A DNA stretch of 7,204 nucleotides from Clostridia bacterium (GCA_017522515.1 JAFWZH010000061.1:1-7204), one strand, 5' to 3'; shown: positions 1-5,501, counted from the first letter of the stretch. Program-made: numbers and translations. Notes: generated from the letters alone by a model not told the origin.

Positions 1-206
1 CTTTTTGCTTCAACATTTGCTCTATCTATATTTTTTCGGGCTTTTTCTTCTGCTTCACTTTTCCCGGCTTTCGCTACCCTCAATTCAATTTCTTGCTCGT
101 TATATTCTTTCCTGGTTAATATCACATATTCCCATTCAGAGCTTGAATATCCCCCTTGCACTTCTTTATATCCGCCAAAGGGTGTTTTTTTAACATATTC
201 AGCCAT
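1..206 (-). CDS. Small coiled-coil protein, 3' end cut by window edge
   Basis: An open frame begins with ATG at 204-206 and stays open for 68 codons to the left edge, so the C-terminus is missing. The start is fixed by a strong AAGGAGG site (rc of 214-220) seven bases upstream. The protein begins MAEYVKKTPFGGYKEVQGG, has a Ser/Trp/Tyr-rich middle (SSSEWEYVIL), and from about residue 32 becomes a highly charged Glu/Lys/Ala-rich stretch with heptad-like spacing, probably a coiled coil. I do not recognise the family. It starts 12 bp after the integrase stop codon, and its ribosome binding site overlaps that stop, so the two are probably co-transcribed and translationally coupled. Roles such as an accessory to the integrase or a regulator are guesses from position. 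If the molecule were a 7204-bp circle, the frame would close after eight more codons at 7182-7180. Confidence 0.8.
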   Translation of the reverse strand, partial: MAEYVKKTPFGGYKEVQGGYSSSEWEYVILTRKEYNEQEIELRVAKAGKSEAEEKARKNIDRANVEAK

Positions 207-218
207 TCCAACACCTCC

Positions 219-1247
219 TTACAATCCTCTGAGGTAATTTGTAGCAAAAACTTCTGCTCTGTTATGACCAAGAGCTTTACTGCACATTGTCATAGCAGCT
301 CTGTCAAGTTTTCTCTTTACCTCGTCCTTTCTACAGGTGTAAACATCACTTTGATATTTTCTTCCTGTTCCCTTGTTAATTCTATCATACGGAATATCTT
401 TAATATCCCTTGCATGAGCTTTATACACCGCAGTTGCATACTCGGCTCTGTAACCGTGTATGTCGGCTGCTCCGTGTATATGCTCCCACACCTTTTTATC
501 TTCCGGTGTTTTTATAATTCTGTCAGCTATCTGCTTCTGATGTTCTCCAATAATCGGGCTGTACCGTTCTCTGCCGCCCTTGCCTATACCTTTTCGGATA
601 TGCACATAATATTCTTCCTCAAAGTATCTTGTATCTTTCAAAATTCCTAACTGCTTCTCATCGGCGGCCGTTCGCTTGTCCTCCGGTATGCTCTCCAACT
701 TTGTTATTTCCGCCTCGATTTCGGTTTTGGTTATTATATCTCCACCCTTAATCGAGGACAGCTCACATCGCCTCAAGCCCGTTCCCTTACAAAATTTCAC
801 AAGCTCATCATTGTTTTTTTCTGAAAAATGACGGTCTCTTTTTGCCGTTCCTCTGCTTCTCTTTATATCTTCCCTGTGCCGTTTTGGTGGCTGATAATAA
901 TTTTCATCATCAGGACTAATGCCATAGAGCTTCCCCAACGCTTTCGCCTCAAGGTGCATGGTCGAAGCAGACAATCCCTCTGCCTCTCTTTTCTGCAGCC
1001 ACTCATTTATATATTTTTTTGCACTTTTCATTGTCGTGCATTTCGGATCGGTTTCCTGCACGTACTTAATAAAATATTTTATGTGTTTCCAATAACTCTT
1101 GTAAGTGTTAAAGGAAAATATTTTGTCTTTCTCCGTTCCGTTCTTCATAGCCTCCTTTTTACTTTCGCCAAAGGATTGCATACTTGTTAATTTATCGTAT
1201 GCTTGCTGATGAAGAGTTTTGGAATAGGATTTGTTTTTTCTTCCCAT
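219..1247 (-). CDS. Tyrosine recombinase / site-specific integrase (342 aa)
   Basis: This is a complete phage-type tyrosine integrase that should catalyse site-specific strand exchange between element and host att sites, or resolve multimers. The N-terminal part (about residues 40-115) looks like a SAM-like core-binding domain. The catalytic set is intact: Arg159 in GTGLRRCEL, Lys223 in GKGGRERYSPI, His264 and Arg267 in HGYRAEYA, His328 in ALGHNR, and nucleophile Tyr338 in ATNYL. About 60 residues separate the HxxR and LGH boxes, longer than in the compact XerC/D type; this segment includes YTCRKDEVKRKLDR, which resembles a Firmicutes mobile-element integrase subfamily. I chose ATG 1247 because GGAGG (rc of 1256-1260) lies eight bases upstream; an in-frame TTG at 1307 has no comparable site. 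A perfect consensus promoter lies about 490 nt upstream. There is no excisionase-like gene unless the following small gene fills that role. Confidence 0.93.
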   Translation of the reverse strand: MGRKNKSYSKTLHQQAYDKLTSMQSFGESKKEAMKNGTEKDKIFSFNTYKSYWKHIKYFIKYVQETDPKCTTMKSAKKYINEWLQKREAEGLSASTMHLEAKALGKLYGISPDDENYYQPPKRHREDIKRSRGTAKRDRHFSEKNNDELVKFCKGTGLRRCELSSIKGGDIITKTEIEAEITKLESIPEDKRTAADEKQLGILKDTRYFEEEYYVHIRKGIGKGGRERYSPIIGEHQKQIADRIIKTPEDKKVWEHIHGAADIHGYRAEYATAVYKAHARDIKDIPYDRINKGTGRKYQSDVYTCRKDEVKRKLDRAAMTMCSKALGHNRAEVFATNYLRGL

Positions 1248-1255
1248 CAGAAAAA

Positions 1256-1263
1256 CCTCCTTT
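1256..1263 (-). promoter_or_regulatory. Ribosome binding site deciding the integrase start
   Basis: The minus strand reads AAAGGAGG here, eight bases before ATG 1247. It favours the 342-aa integrase over a longer TTG-initiated version starting at 1307. Confidence 0.85.
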
Positions 1264-1293
1264 CTCTGATGTTCAAATGGTGTTAAAGCTAAA

Positions 1294-1330
1294 GCCGCCT
1301 CCTGCAAGAATTAAATCCTCTGCATTCGGC
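1294..1330 (-). other. RNA hairpin near the 3' end of the integrase leader
   Basis: GCCG (1294-1297) pairs with CGGC (1327-1330). Inside, TGCAAGAA (1303-1310) pairs with TCCT-C-TGCA (1316-1324) around a five-base A/T loop, with one bulged base and G-U pairs in the minus-strand RNA. A GGAGG sequence not followed by a start codon sits in the internal loop. A folded leader element is plausible, but its function is unknown. Confidence 0.4.
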
Positions 1331-1349
1331 AAAATACACTTTTTAAGGT

Positions 1350-1406
1350 CTTATGTGTGACCGATTTGGAATGAAATTCCGACACTTTTCTTCTTGCTTA
1401 TGTGTG
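1350..1406. repeat. Direct repeat pair CTTATGTGTG (1350-1359, 1397-1406)
   Basis: A perfect 10-bp direct repeat with unit starts 47 bp apart in the integrase leader. It may be protein binding sites or chance. Confidence 0.4.
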
Positions 1407-1512
1407 CAGCCTTATTTGTTATTTTAATCACTTTCTACGGCAGTTAAGGTTCTGTCGGCTTTTTGTAGAGTACAGCATCTCTCCGGCAATTTGTCAGTAT
1501 GTCCGGCTACAT

Positions 1513-1582
1513 TCAATGATACGTTTTTGCTTACAATGTGCTTTCAAAAGATTACTTACACAAAGGTCAATGATACATTTTT
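1513..1582. repeat. Direct repeat pair TCAATGATACRTTTTT (1513-1528, 1567-1582)
   Basis: Two 16-bp copies differ at a single base (G or A), with starts 54 bp apart, about five helical turns. The size and spacing would suit arm-type binding sites of a tyrosine integrase, but this is inference. Confidence 0.5.
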
Positions 1583-1647
1583 TCAATTCACAAGGTTACT
1601 ATGACAAGCCCATGCATCATATAGGTGTATCAAACCTAAACGGCTTC

Positions 1648-1666
1648 TACATTATAAAATAATGTA
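1648..1666. repeat. Inverted repeat TACATTAT-AAA-ATAATGTA
   Basis: Perfect 8-bp arms around three bases. It could be a DNA operator for a dimeric regulator or a small hairpin in the integrase leader. It contains a TATAAT on the minus strand but no matching -35 box. Confidence 0.5.
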
Positions 1667-1744
1667 CCTCCGGCAATTTTCCCGGAACGCTCTGAGCCTA
1701 AACACTATTTACCCTCGCTCAGACGAGCCTCTTTTTCATTTTCT

Positions 1745-1773
1745 ATTATACCACAATCGAAAATGTTTGTCAA
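1745..1773 (-). promoter_or_regulatory. Perfect sigma-A-type promoter driving the integrase
   Basis: The minus strand has TTGACA (rc of 1768-1773), exactly 17 bases, then TATAAT (rc of 1745-1750), which is the full consensus. Transcription should start near 1738 and run through the leader into the integrase. The -35 box is part of GTTGAC, the same hexamer that is repeated inside the Par-like gene, so that protein may control this promoter (inference). Confidence 0.85.
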
Positions 1774-1795
1774 CATATTACACTAAATCTATAAC

Positions 1796-1842
1796 ATAAC
1801 GGTTTACCCGTACACGATATACGCATACGGGTAAACCGTTAT
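1796..1842. repeat. 17-bp perfect inverted repeat with 13-bp spacer
   Basis: ATAACGGTTTACCCGTA (1796-1812) and its exact reverse complement (1826-1842) flank 13 bases. Neither side has a T tract, so this is not a normal terminator. It lies just upstream of the integrase -35 box. Each arm contains GTTTAC/GTAAAC, matching the hexamers clustered in the Par-like gene. Candidate roles are operator, partition site, or the recombination core of the integrase. Confidence 0.8.
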
Positions 1843-1858
1843 AATTGCAAATCCGCCA

Positions 1859-1904
1859 CAGCAGAAACACACTCCACGCTCATTAAAAATCTGTGTTTCT
1901 GCTG
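1859..1904. repeat. 13-bp perfect inverted repeat
   Basis: CAGCAGAAACACA (1859-1871) pairs with TGTGTTTCTGCTG (1892-1904) around a 20-base loop that contains CGCTCAT. It has no T tract on either side. It is third in a run of hairpins after the cargo operon. Confidence 0.7.
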
Positions 1905-1909
1905 CATAG

Positions 1910-1957
1910 AAAAACAAGACTTGCGTGTCGCTCATCACACGCAAGTCTTGTTTTTTT
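1910..1957 (-). terminator. Bidirectional intrinsic terminator (second of a tandem pair)
   Basis: A 19-bp perfect stem (1910-1928 with 1937-1955) has an 8-base loop. A/T runs at the base give a U tract of five or more in either direction. On the minus strand it backs up the terminator right after the stalk-protein gene and insulates the integrase promoter. Confidence 0.8.
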
Positions 1958-1961
1958 ACAA

Positions 1962-1987
1962 AAGGAGAGCCACAGAAGGCTCTCCTT
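1962..1987 (-). terminator. Intrinsic terminator of the cargo operon
   Basis: AAGGAGAGCC (1962-1971) and GGCTCTCCTT (1978-1987) form a 10-bp stem with a six-base loop. On the minus strand the stem is followed by a short T run. It begins eight bases after the stop codon of the secreted stalk protein. Confidence 0.8.
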
Positions 1988-1995
1988 CATCTTGA

Positions 1996-3327
1996 TTATT
2001 TCACTAATTTAATCCTTGAATTTATAATAAGTCCCTCGGGATTTTCATTAACTACATTTTCTCCATTTACAACATATTCTACTTTATTGGGAACAATTAA
2101 AGAAATCTCATACTCCCCTTCTGGCACATAATTTCCGTTTACATCTCTAAAGTCCCATCGTGGGAAACTGAAATGAACCTTTGTTATTGTGCTCGTAGGA
2201 GCCGGAACAATGAGACTTCCATCGGGAAACTCCGGAACATCATAAGTTAATATAACTTCATCCTTACCATTATCAACACGTTTTATAATGTATTGCATCG
2301 GAATCGGCTTGAGTTCTATGTCATAATCTTCGCCATTTATTATATCCAGGGAATCGGCAACATAATCAGTTCCTGACATACTTATAGAGGTAATCCCAAA
2401 TTCATCATTCCTTGTTACGGTTTGTCTCCACGATGGAAGCGCATTCCATTTATTTATACACCCTGTTCGTGCATCCAACATCATTGTTGTTGCTGCATAA
2501 AGAAATTTCCAGCTATCCTTTAGTACAGGAGCCTTAAACTCATTTGCTTTATAGTTTTTAAAAAATCTTACATCGCCTTGTTGTATAGGGTGAGAAAACT
2601 CCTTTTCTATTATAAATTCTCCCATATCCGAACCAAACAAATCTTTTCCTTTAATTTCATAATTACATCGAATAATCCCAATCCAATCTGTCGAATTATA
2701 ACCATCACCATCGATATAATTTCTTTTTTCTAAAATATAACAAGTTGTGCTTCCATCTTCGCTGATGTATATATCTTTTTCTGGTTTTTCGGATATATTG
2801 CTTTGTGAGGCATCTATATTTACACCATTTTCTTCATCAAAAGTATAACTCCATCCAAAATTCCCGACAATATTCTCCCAAGTAAGCGGAATGTATATGA
2901 TGTCTTTGTATCTTAACAATGGATATTCCGCTGTACCTCTAATTAAATTCAAATTTTCTCCCATACATACTGCCACCGTGCAATCAGCAATTTCGGCAAT
3001 AACAGCTCGTGGGTTGATTTCATTTTCGCTTAAAGTATTTTTTACAACAATATTTTCGCTTTCCTTTTCAGTAAGCAGAAGAACATCTTGCTCATAGCCA
3101 TCTACCCATTCAATAGTTCTTCCTACACTTTCACCAACATTGTATGTCATTGGTATATAAACGACATTATTATAAAATAAAGACGGATAAGTGTCATTTC
3201 CGATATATCCGCTTTCAATTATTTTAACATTAAACGGCGATATTGATGTAATTATATCATTTTCAGCCGCAATAACTGTGCTACTTAAAACAACAAATAC
3301 TATCAATACTAAAAATATTTTCTTCAT
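1996..3327 (-). CDS. Secreted protein with two stalk (copper amine oxidase N-terminal-like) domains (443 aa)
   Basis: A signal peptide (MKKIF, a Leu/Val-rich core, then STVIAA) ends about residue 20-21. Two related segments follow, at about 34-85 and 116-172. Each has the stalk-type pattern of a short beta hairpin, YIP(L/M)T, then a Gly plus aromatic and acidic residues (clearest: YPLLRYKDIIYIPLTWEN, 'FGWSYTFDEENG'). The middle (about 180-340) is unrecognised. The end (about 380-420) has W391, DVNGNYVPEGEY (395-406), like FlgD- or BsuPI-type Ig folds. There is no LPXTG or transmembrane anchor, so it is probably exported and wall-associated or free. Stalk domains are usually surface modules and do not indicate amine oxidase activity. 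The start at ATG 3327 is set by GAGGAG (rc of 3334-3339); a GTG at 3375 overlapping the upstream stop is less likely. It is second gene of the cargo unit. Confidence 0.85.
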   Translation of the reverse strand: MKKIFLVLIVFVVLSSTVIAAENDIITSISPFNVKIIESGYIGNDTYPSLFYNNVVYIPMTYNVGESVGRTIEWVDGYEQDVLLLTEKESENIVVKNTLSENEINPRAVIAEIADCTVAVCMGENLNLIRGTAEYPLLRYKDIIYIPLTWENIVGNFGWSYTFDEENGVNIDASQSNISEKPEKDIYISEDGSTTCYILEKRNYIDGDGYNSTDWIGIIRCNYEIKGKDLFGSDMGEFIIEKEFSHPIQQGDVRFFKNYKANEFKAPVLKDSWKFLYAATTMMLDARTGCINKWNALPSWRQTVTRNDEFGITSISMSGTDYVADSLDIINGEDYDIELKPIPMQYIIKRVDNGKDEVILTYDVPEFPDGSLIVPAPTSTITKVHFSFPRWDFRDVNGNYVPEGEYEISLIVPNKVEYVVNGENVVNENPEGLIINSRIKLVK

Positions 3328-3344
3328 AAAATTCTCCTCGAAAT

Positions 3345-3367
3345 CAGGGGCAGAAAAACTGCCCCTG
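3345..3367 (-). promoter_or_regulatory. Intercistronic hairpin between the two cargo genes
   Basis: CAGGGGCAG and CTGCCCCTG form a perfect 9-bp GC-rich stem with a five-base A loop (T on the minus strand). No proper U tract follows on the minus strand, so it is more likely an mRNA-stabilising or partial attenuating hairpin than a full terminator. It sits between the stop of the 346-aa gene and the ribosome binding site of the stalk-protein gene. Confidence 0.6.
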
Positions 3368-3371
3368 TGAT

Positions 3372-4412
3372 TCACACTGGATATGCTCCTATTATATAAG
3401 GAGTTGCCGCAGATGCAGGAATAACTATAGAAAATGGCTCAGTTAAGGTTTCTCCCGAACCAATACTTCCAAGATTGACTATATCTATATATTTAAACGC
3501 ATCCGTTTGACCATACTTTGCAAGATCGCTCCCTAAATATGCAAACGGGAAAGATGGTCCTCCTATACTTCCAAGAAAAATTTTAAACGTTTTGGCTGTA
3601 GAAAAGTTGTTTTTTATAGGCAATCTTACAACAAATATTTGTCCAAAGCCACCCTCAAGAAGACCTGATGCTTGCCCGCTTTCGTCTATAATATCCGAAC
3701 AATCATCTCCTCCAAAAACCCCTTCTACCGATGCTGCAAACTTATATGCTTGTGGAGTTGAATTTGCAAATTCTAATGTGCCAAACTGCAATGTTTGGTA
3801 AAATCCATTTCCATTCCCTCTTCTTCTTAATGGATCAGTAGACGCAGCACATGCAGTTGCTCCTGCAGAATTAGACACATACGCAATATCAAATAGAGTC
3901 ACACCAGCAACCGTAGATGTTCCGCTTCTTTTTATTTGAATTTTTGCAACCACACCAAAAACATAATTATATGGTATTTGTCTATTGAAAATATTATAGT
4001 ATTGTCCCGATTGCACGGTTATAACCGATGAACTACTATTAACATAATTTTCCCAGGCATTATAATCGGAAAAGCCGGTAGTATTATAAGACATACTCGT
4101 AACACCTTGGTTTGATATAGTAATATCAACCGCAAAGGAATTTGGGTTGTATATCAAAATAGTCGAATTAATACTTTTATTCACTCCGTTCACAGAAACT
4201 TTGTTGTGATGCCATGTATAGAGTTGCACCGTTCCTCTCACAGTTTCTCTGCATAACCACTTTCCAGCATCCGCAGTATGTGAATATGCCAACTCTTCAG
4301 GATTGTTAGAATAAAAGAAGTCTTCTGTTGTATTTCTGTACGTGGAACACCCTGTTGTTTTAAAAGTGGGGGTTCTTGAAGTTGGTGTAGAATTGTGTAT
4401 CAATGTAGCCAT
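3372..4412 (-). CDS. Beta-rich protein of unknown function (346 aa)
   Basis: I do not recognise the family. ATG 4412 is preceded by AAAGGAG (rc of 4420-4426) seven bases upstream, so the start is secure. The composition is rich in Asn, Ser, Thr, Gly and aromatics, with alternating hydrophobic stretches (ILIYNPNSFAVDITIS at 85-100, VFGVVAKIQI at 151-160, KTFKIFLGSIGG at 274-285). This suggests a mostly beta, possibly two-domain, adhesin-like or particle-like fold. No N-terminal signal peptide, membrane segment or sorting motif is visible, although the next gene is clearly exported. Four Cys residues are scattered with no metal-site pattern. The two genes are 44 bp apart and share one promoter and terminator, so they probably act together. 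A surface, appendage or structural role is inferred only from composition and this pairing. Confidence 0.8.
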   Translation of the reverse strand: MATLIHNSTPTSRTPTFKTTGCSTYRNTTEDFFYSNNPEELAYSHTADAGKWLCRETVRGTVQLYTWHHNKVSVNGVNKSINSTILIYNPNSFAVDITISNQGVTSMSYNTTGFSDYNAWENYVNSSSSVITVQSGQYYNIFNRQIPYNYVFGVVAKIQIKRSGTSTVAGVTLFDIAYVSNSAGATACAASTDPLRRRGNGNGFYQTLQFGTLEFANSTPQAYKFAASVEGVFGGDDCSDIIDESGQASGLLEGGFGQIFVVRLPIKNNFSTAKTFKIFLGSIGGPSFPFAYLGSDLAKYGQTDAFKYIDIVNLGSIGSGETLTEPFSIVIPASAATPYIIGAYPV

Positions 4413-4437
4413 ATTTTTTCTCCTTTCTTCAACAAAT

Positions 4438-4488
4438 AAAAAACGTGTAAATCAAACTCCTAAAATCAAAGGAGCTGACTCACACGTT
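4438..4488 (-). terminator. Hairpin with U tract before the 346-aa gene (attenuator candidate)
   Basis: On the minus strand AACGTGT (4488-4482) pairs with ACACGTT (4448-4442), which runs into six T residues. An inner CTCC/GGAG pairing (4457-4460 with 4471-4474) extends the fold. It lies after the 26-codon ORF and 12 bp before the Shine-Dalgarno of the 346-aa gene. No second promoter is visible after it, so the cargo genes would need read-through. Confidence 0.6.
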
Positions 4489-4511
4489 ATGCTTCAACAG
4501 TTAATATTCAT

Positions 4512-4592
4512 CTATTTAATTTTTTGCACAGAGGAATATAACAACTGCTGCACTTTATATGAGCCTTGCCCCTTTGATAAATACTGTACCAT
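4512..4592 (-). CDS. Small ORF (26 aa), candidate leader peptide
   Basis: ATG 4590-4592 opens a 26-codon frame beginning MVQYLSKGQGSYKVQQLL and ending in KIK before TAG at 4512. A strong GGAGGAG (rc of 4599-4605) lies six bases upstream, and a good promoter starts transcription near 4619. An in-frame ATG at 4607 would add five residues but overlaps the ribosome binding site, so the shorter form is preferred. The product is basic and Gln/Ser/Lys-rich, with no membrane segment and no run of one amino acid. It sits between promoter and hairpin ahead of the cargo genes, the classic place for a leader peptide. It could instead be a free small protein. No family recognised. Confidence 0.55.
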   Translation of the reverse strand: MVQYLSKGQGSYKVQQLLYSSVQKIK

Positions 4593-4625
4593 CGTTATCT
4601 CCTCCATTCCTCTTAAGTTGTTCTT

Positions 4626-4654
4626 ATTATATCATAAATTTTATTAAATAGCAA
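4626..4654 (-). promoter_or_regulatory. Promoter of the small ORF and cargo genes
   Basis: The minus strand has TATAAT (rc of 4626-4631) with TTGCTA (rc of 4649-4654) exactly 17 bases upstream, a perfect -10 and a 4/6 -35. Transcription should start near 4619. The promoter lies in the AT-rich gap just after the Par-like gene. Confidence 0.75.
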
Positions 4655-4676
4655 TATATTTTGAAAATTTAATATT

Positions 4677-5216
4677 TTATTTAAAATCTCTTTTTCTCCC
4701 AAAAATTCTTTTTAAAAAACTTTGCGGAACATCAGCTCCCGACTTCTCATCAGAAAACTGCTGCTTACCCTCAATTATTTTTTCAGCCAATGCCTTTTGT
4801 TTATCTGCAGCTTGTCCGGCAGACAAAGCTGCCTGACTTTCAGCTAATTTATTTAATGTTTCGAGAAGCTGCTTATCTTTCTCCCTGTTATGCTCTCTTT
4901 CCTTTTCAAGTTCAGCCTGCAGCTTTTCCACTTGCCCCCTTAAAAATACAATTTCGCTATCCTCCGAAGGCGTAAACGAGGGTGTAAACGAACTGTCAAC
5001 TGTTGACGACAACTTACCGTCAACCTGTTTACGGTCATTCTTCAAAAACGCCTGTTTTATAAGGTTTTCACCGTCAACTGATATGTAAACGACACCGTCA
5101 ACAGTTGACGTAAACGGCTGTAAAGCTGTTGACAGTTCCTTACTCTTTCTTTTTTGATGAACAGCTTGCTTTGATACACCTAATTCATCAGCAATTTGTT
5201 TTACAGTTTTACTCAT
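4677..5216 (-). CDS. Par-like HTH / coiled-coil plasmid maintenance protein (179 aa)
   Basis: Residues 4-24 (TVKQIADELGVSKQAVHQKRK) form a clear DNA-binding helix-turn-helix. Residues about 30-84 are a Thr/Ser/Val/Asp-rich linker. About 88-130 are Glu/Lys/Leu/Gln heptads of a coiled coil, and the C-terminus is a basic aromatic tail (FLKRIFGRKRDFK). This order resembles staphylococcal pSK1 Par and DUF536-type plasmid proteins, which stabilise plasmids without a separate ATPase. The assignment is by architecture, not by sequence I can align. It is the third gene after rep; ATG 5216 follows the previous stop by eight bases with only a weak AGGTG site, suggesting translational coupling. The linker-coding DNA carries an array of GTMAAC sites that this protein may bind. 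It could also be a transcriptional regulator or co-initiator. Confidence 0.8.
   Translation of the reverse strand: MSKTVKQIADELGVSKQAVHQKRKSKELSTALQPFTSTVDGVVYISVDGENLIKQAFLKNDRKQVDGKLSSTVDSSFTPSFTPSEDSEIVFLRGQVEKLQAELEKEREHNREKDKQLLETLNKLAESQAALSAGQAADKQKALAEKIIEGKQQFSDEKSGADVPQSFLKRIFGRKRDFK
4971..5133. repeat. Array of twelve GTMAAC hexamers inside the Par-like gene
   Basis: GTCAAC/GTTGAC occurs at 4995, 5002, 5019, 5073, 5097, 5104 and 5128. GTAAAC/GTTTAC occurs at 4972, 4984, 5027, 5085 and 5110. Several pairs form palindromes: GTCAACTGTTGAC (4995-5007), CGTCAACAGTTGACG (5096-5110) and CCGTCAACCTGTTTACGG (5017-5034, one mismatch). Two 12-bp tandem units lie at 4969-4992. I found only about seven such hexamers in the rest of the window. 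This looks like an iteron, centromere or operator cluster. Confidence 0.8.
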
Positions 5217-5224
5217 AATTACAC

Positions 5225-5479
5225 CTATTCCTCAGACTCATCACTATTTATATTTTCACCGGCATTTATTCTTGCAATATCTTTAAGAAATTCATCACCA
5301 TCTTGAGGGAAGTCTATTAGAGCAGTTGTATATACTCTTACTTTTTCTTTTCCCTCATCTTCTCCATAAAAGCCTTTTGATTGTATAAATTTAATTCCTT
5401 GCATTTGCATATACTCCATAGCTTTTACGATACTTCCCTTTGTACCCTCTAATCGCATACCAACCGTAAGATGAGCCAT
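5225..5479 (-). CDS. Small conserved-looking protein, possibly DUF3970-like (84 aa)
   Basis: ATG 5479 is chosen because GGGAG (rc of 5488-5492) lies eight bases upstream; a TTG at 5494 would overlap that site. The protein begins MAHLTVGMRLEGTKGSIVKA, then has an amphipathic helix, a second strand (KFIQSKGFYG), a charged turn, a third strand (KVRVYTTALIDF), and an acidic tail (NSDESEE). The RLEGT start and the FYG-to-RVY spacing resemble small DUF3970-type proteins, but I hold this loosely. It lies 22 bp after rep and 8 bp before the Par-like gene, so it belongs to the replication operon. Copy control or an accessory to Rep are guesses from position. Confidence 0.8.
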   Translation of the reverse strand: MAHLTVGMRLEGTKGSIVKAMEYMQMQGIKFIQSKGFYGEDEGKEKVRVYTTALIDFPQDGDEFLKDIARINAGENINSDESEE

Positions 5480-5501
5480 AACACACACTCCCAATATTAT
5501 T

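Larger units (their letters stand above)
1481..1679. repeat. Direct repeat pair CTCCGGCAATTT (1481-1492, 1668-1679)
   Basis: A perfect 12-bp direct repeat 187 bp apart in the integrase leader. On the minus strand each copy reads AAATTGCCGGAG and is preceded within about 20 bases by another CCGG that could pair with it, so the two copies may be related hairpins. Confidence 0.5.
1248..1738 (-). other. Long untranslated leader of the integrase mRNA
   Basis: About 490 nt lie between the predicted transcription start near 1738 and the integrase ATG. No ORF longer than roughly 16 codons with a sensible ribosome binding site is visible on the minus strand. The stretch holds local hairpins: TCCGG/CCGGA with an 8-nt loop (1671-1688), TACATTAT/ATAATGTA (1648-1666), GGAAT/ATTCC, and a branched-looking helix at 1294-1330. 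It also holds three pairs of direct repeats: AAATTGCCGGAG on the minus strand twice, a 16-mer related to TCAATGATACRTTTTT twice, and CTTATGTGTG twice. It could be a structured regulatory RNA, an integrase arm-site or attachment region, or both. I do not recognise a known RNA family. Confidence 0.5.

Noticed and set aside
156..1190. Plus-strand ORFs at 156-650 and 828-1190
   Set aside because: Both lie antisense within the integrase gene, lack ribosome binding sites and encode Phe/Ser/Cys-rich sequence typical of reverse-strand shadows.
1248..1307. N-terminal extension of the integrase from TTG 1307
   Set aside because: A strong Shine-Dalgarno sits eight bases before ATG 1247, and the extra residues match no integrase domain; the extension also covers a predicted leader hairpin.
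1402..1662. Plus-strand 86-aa ORF in the intergenic region
   Set aside because: No Shine-Dalgarno sequence precedes the ATG, the product looks like random Cys/Phe-rich sequence, and it is antisense to the promoter-led integrase leader.
1691..1723. TCTGAGC/GCTCAGA inverted repeat as an intrinsic terminator
   Set aside because: The stem is only 7 bp with a 19-base loop; it sits just after the integrase transcription start, and no U tract follows on that strand.
3328..3375. Longer stalk protein from GTG 3375 (overlapping TGA of the upstream gene)
   Set aside because: The GTG frame would run through the 9-bp hairpin and place 16 residues before an otherwise textbook signal peptide; ATG 3327 has its own GAGGAG site.
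4655..4680. A/T-only inverted repeat after the Par-like gene as its terminator
   Set aside because: The pairing is imperfect and contains no stable G-C pairs; the stretch is better explained as AT-rich sequence upstream of the cargo promoter.
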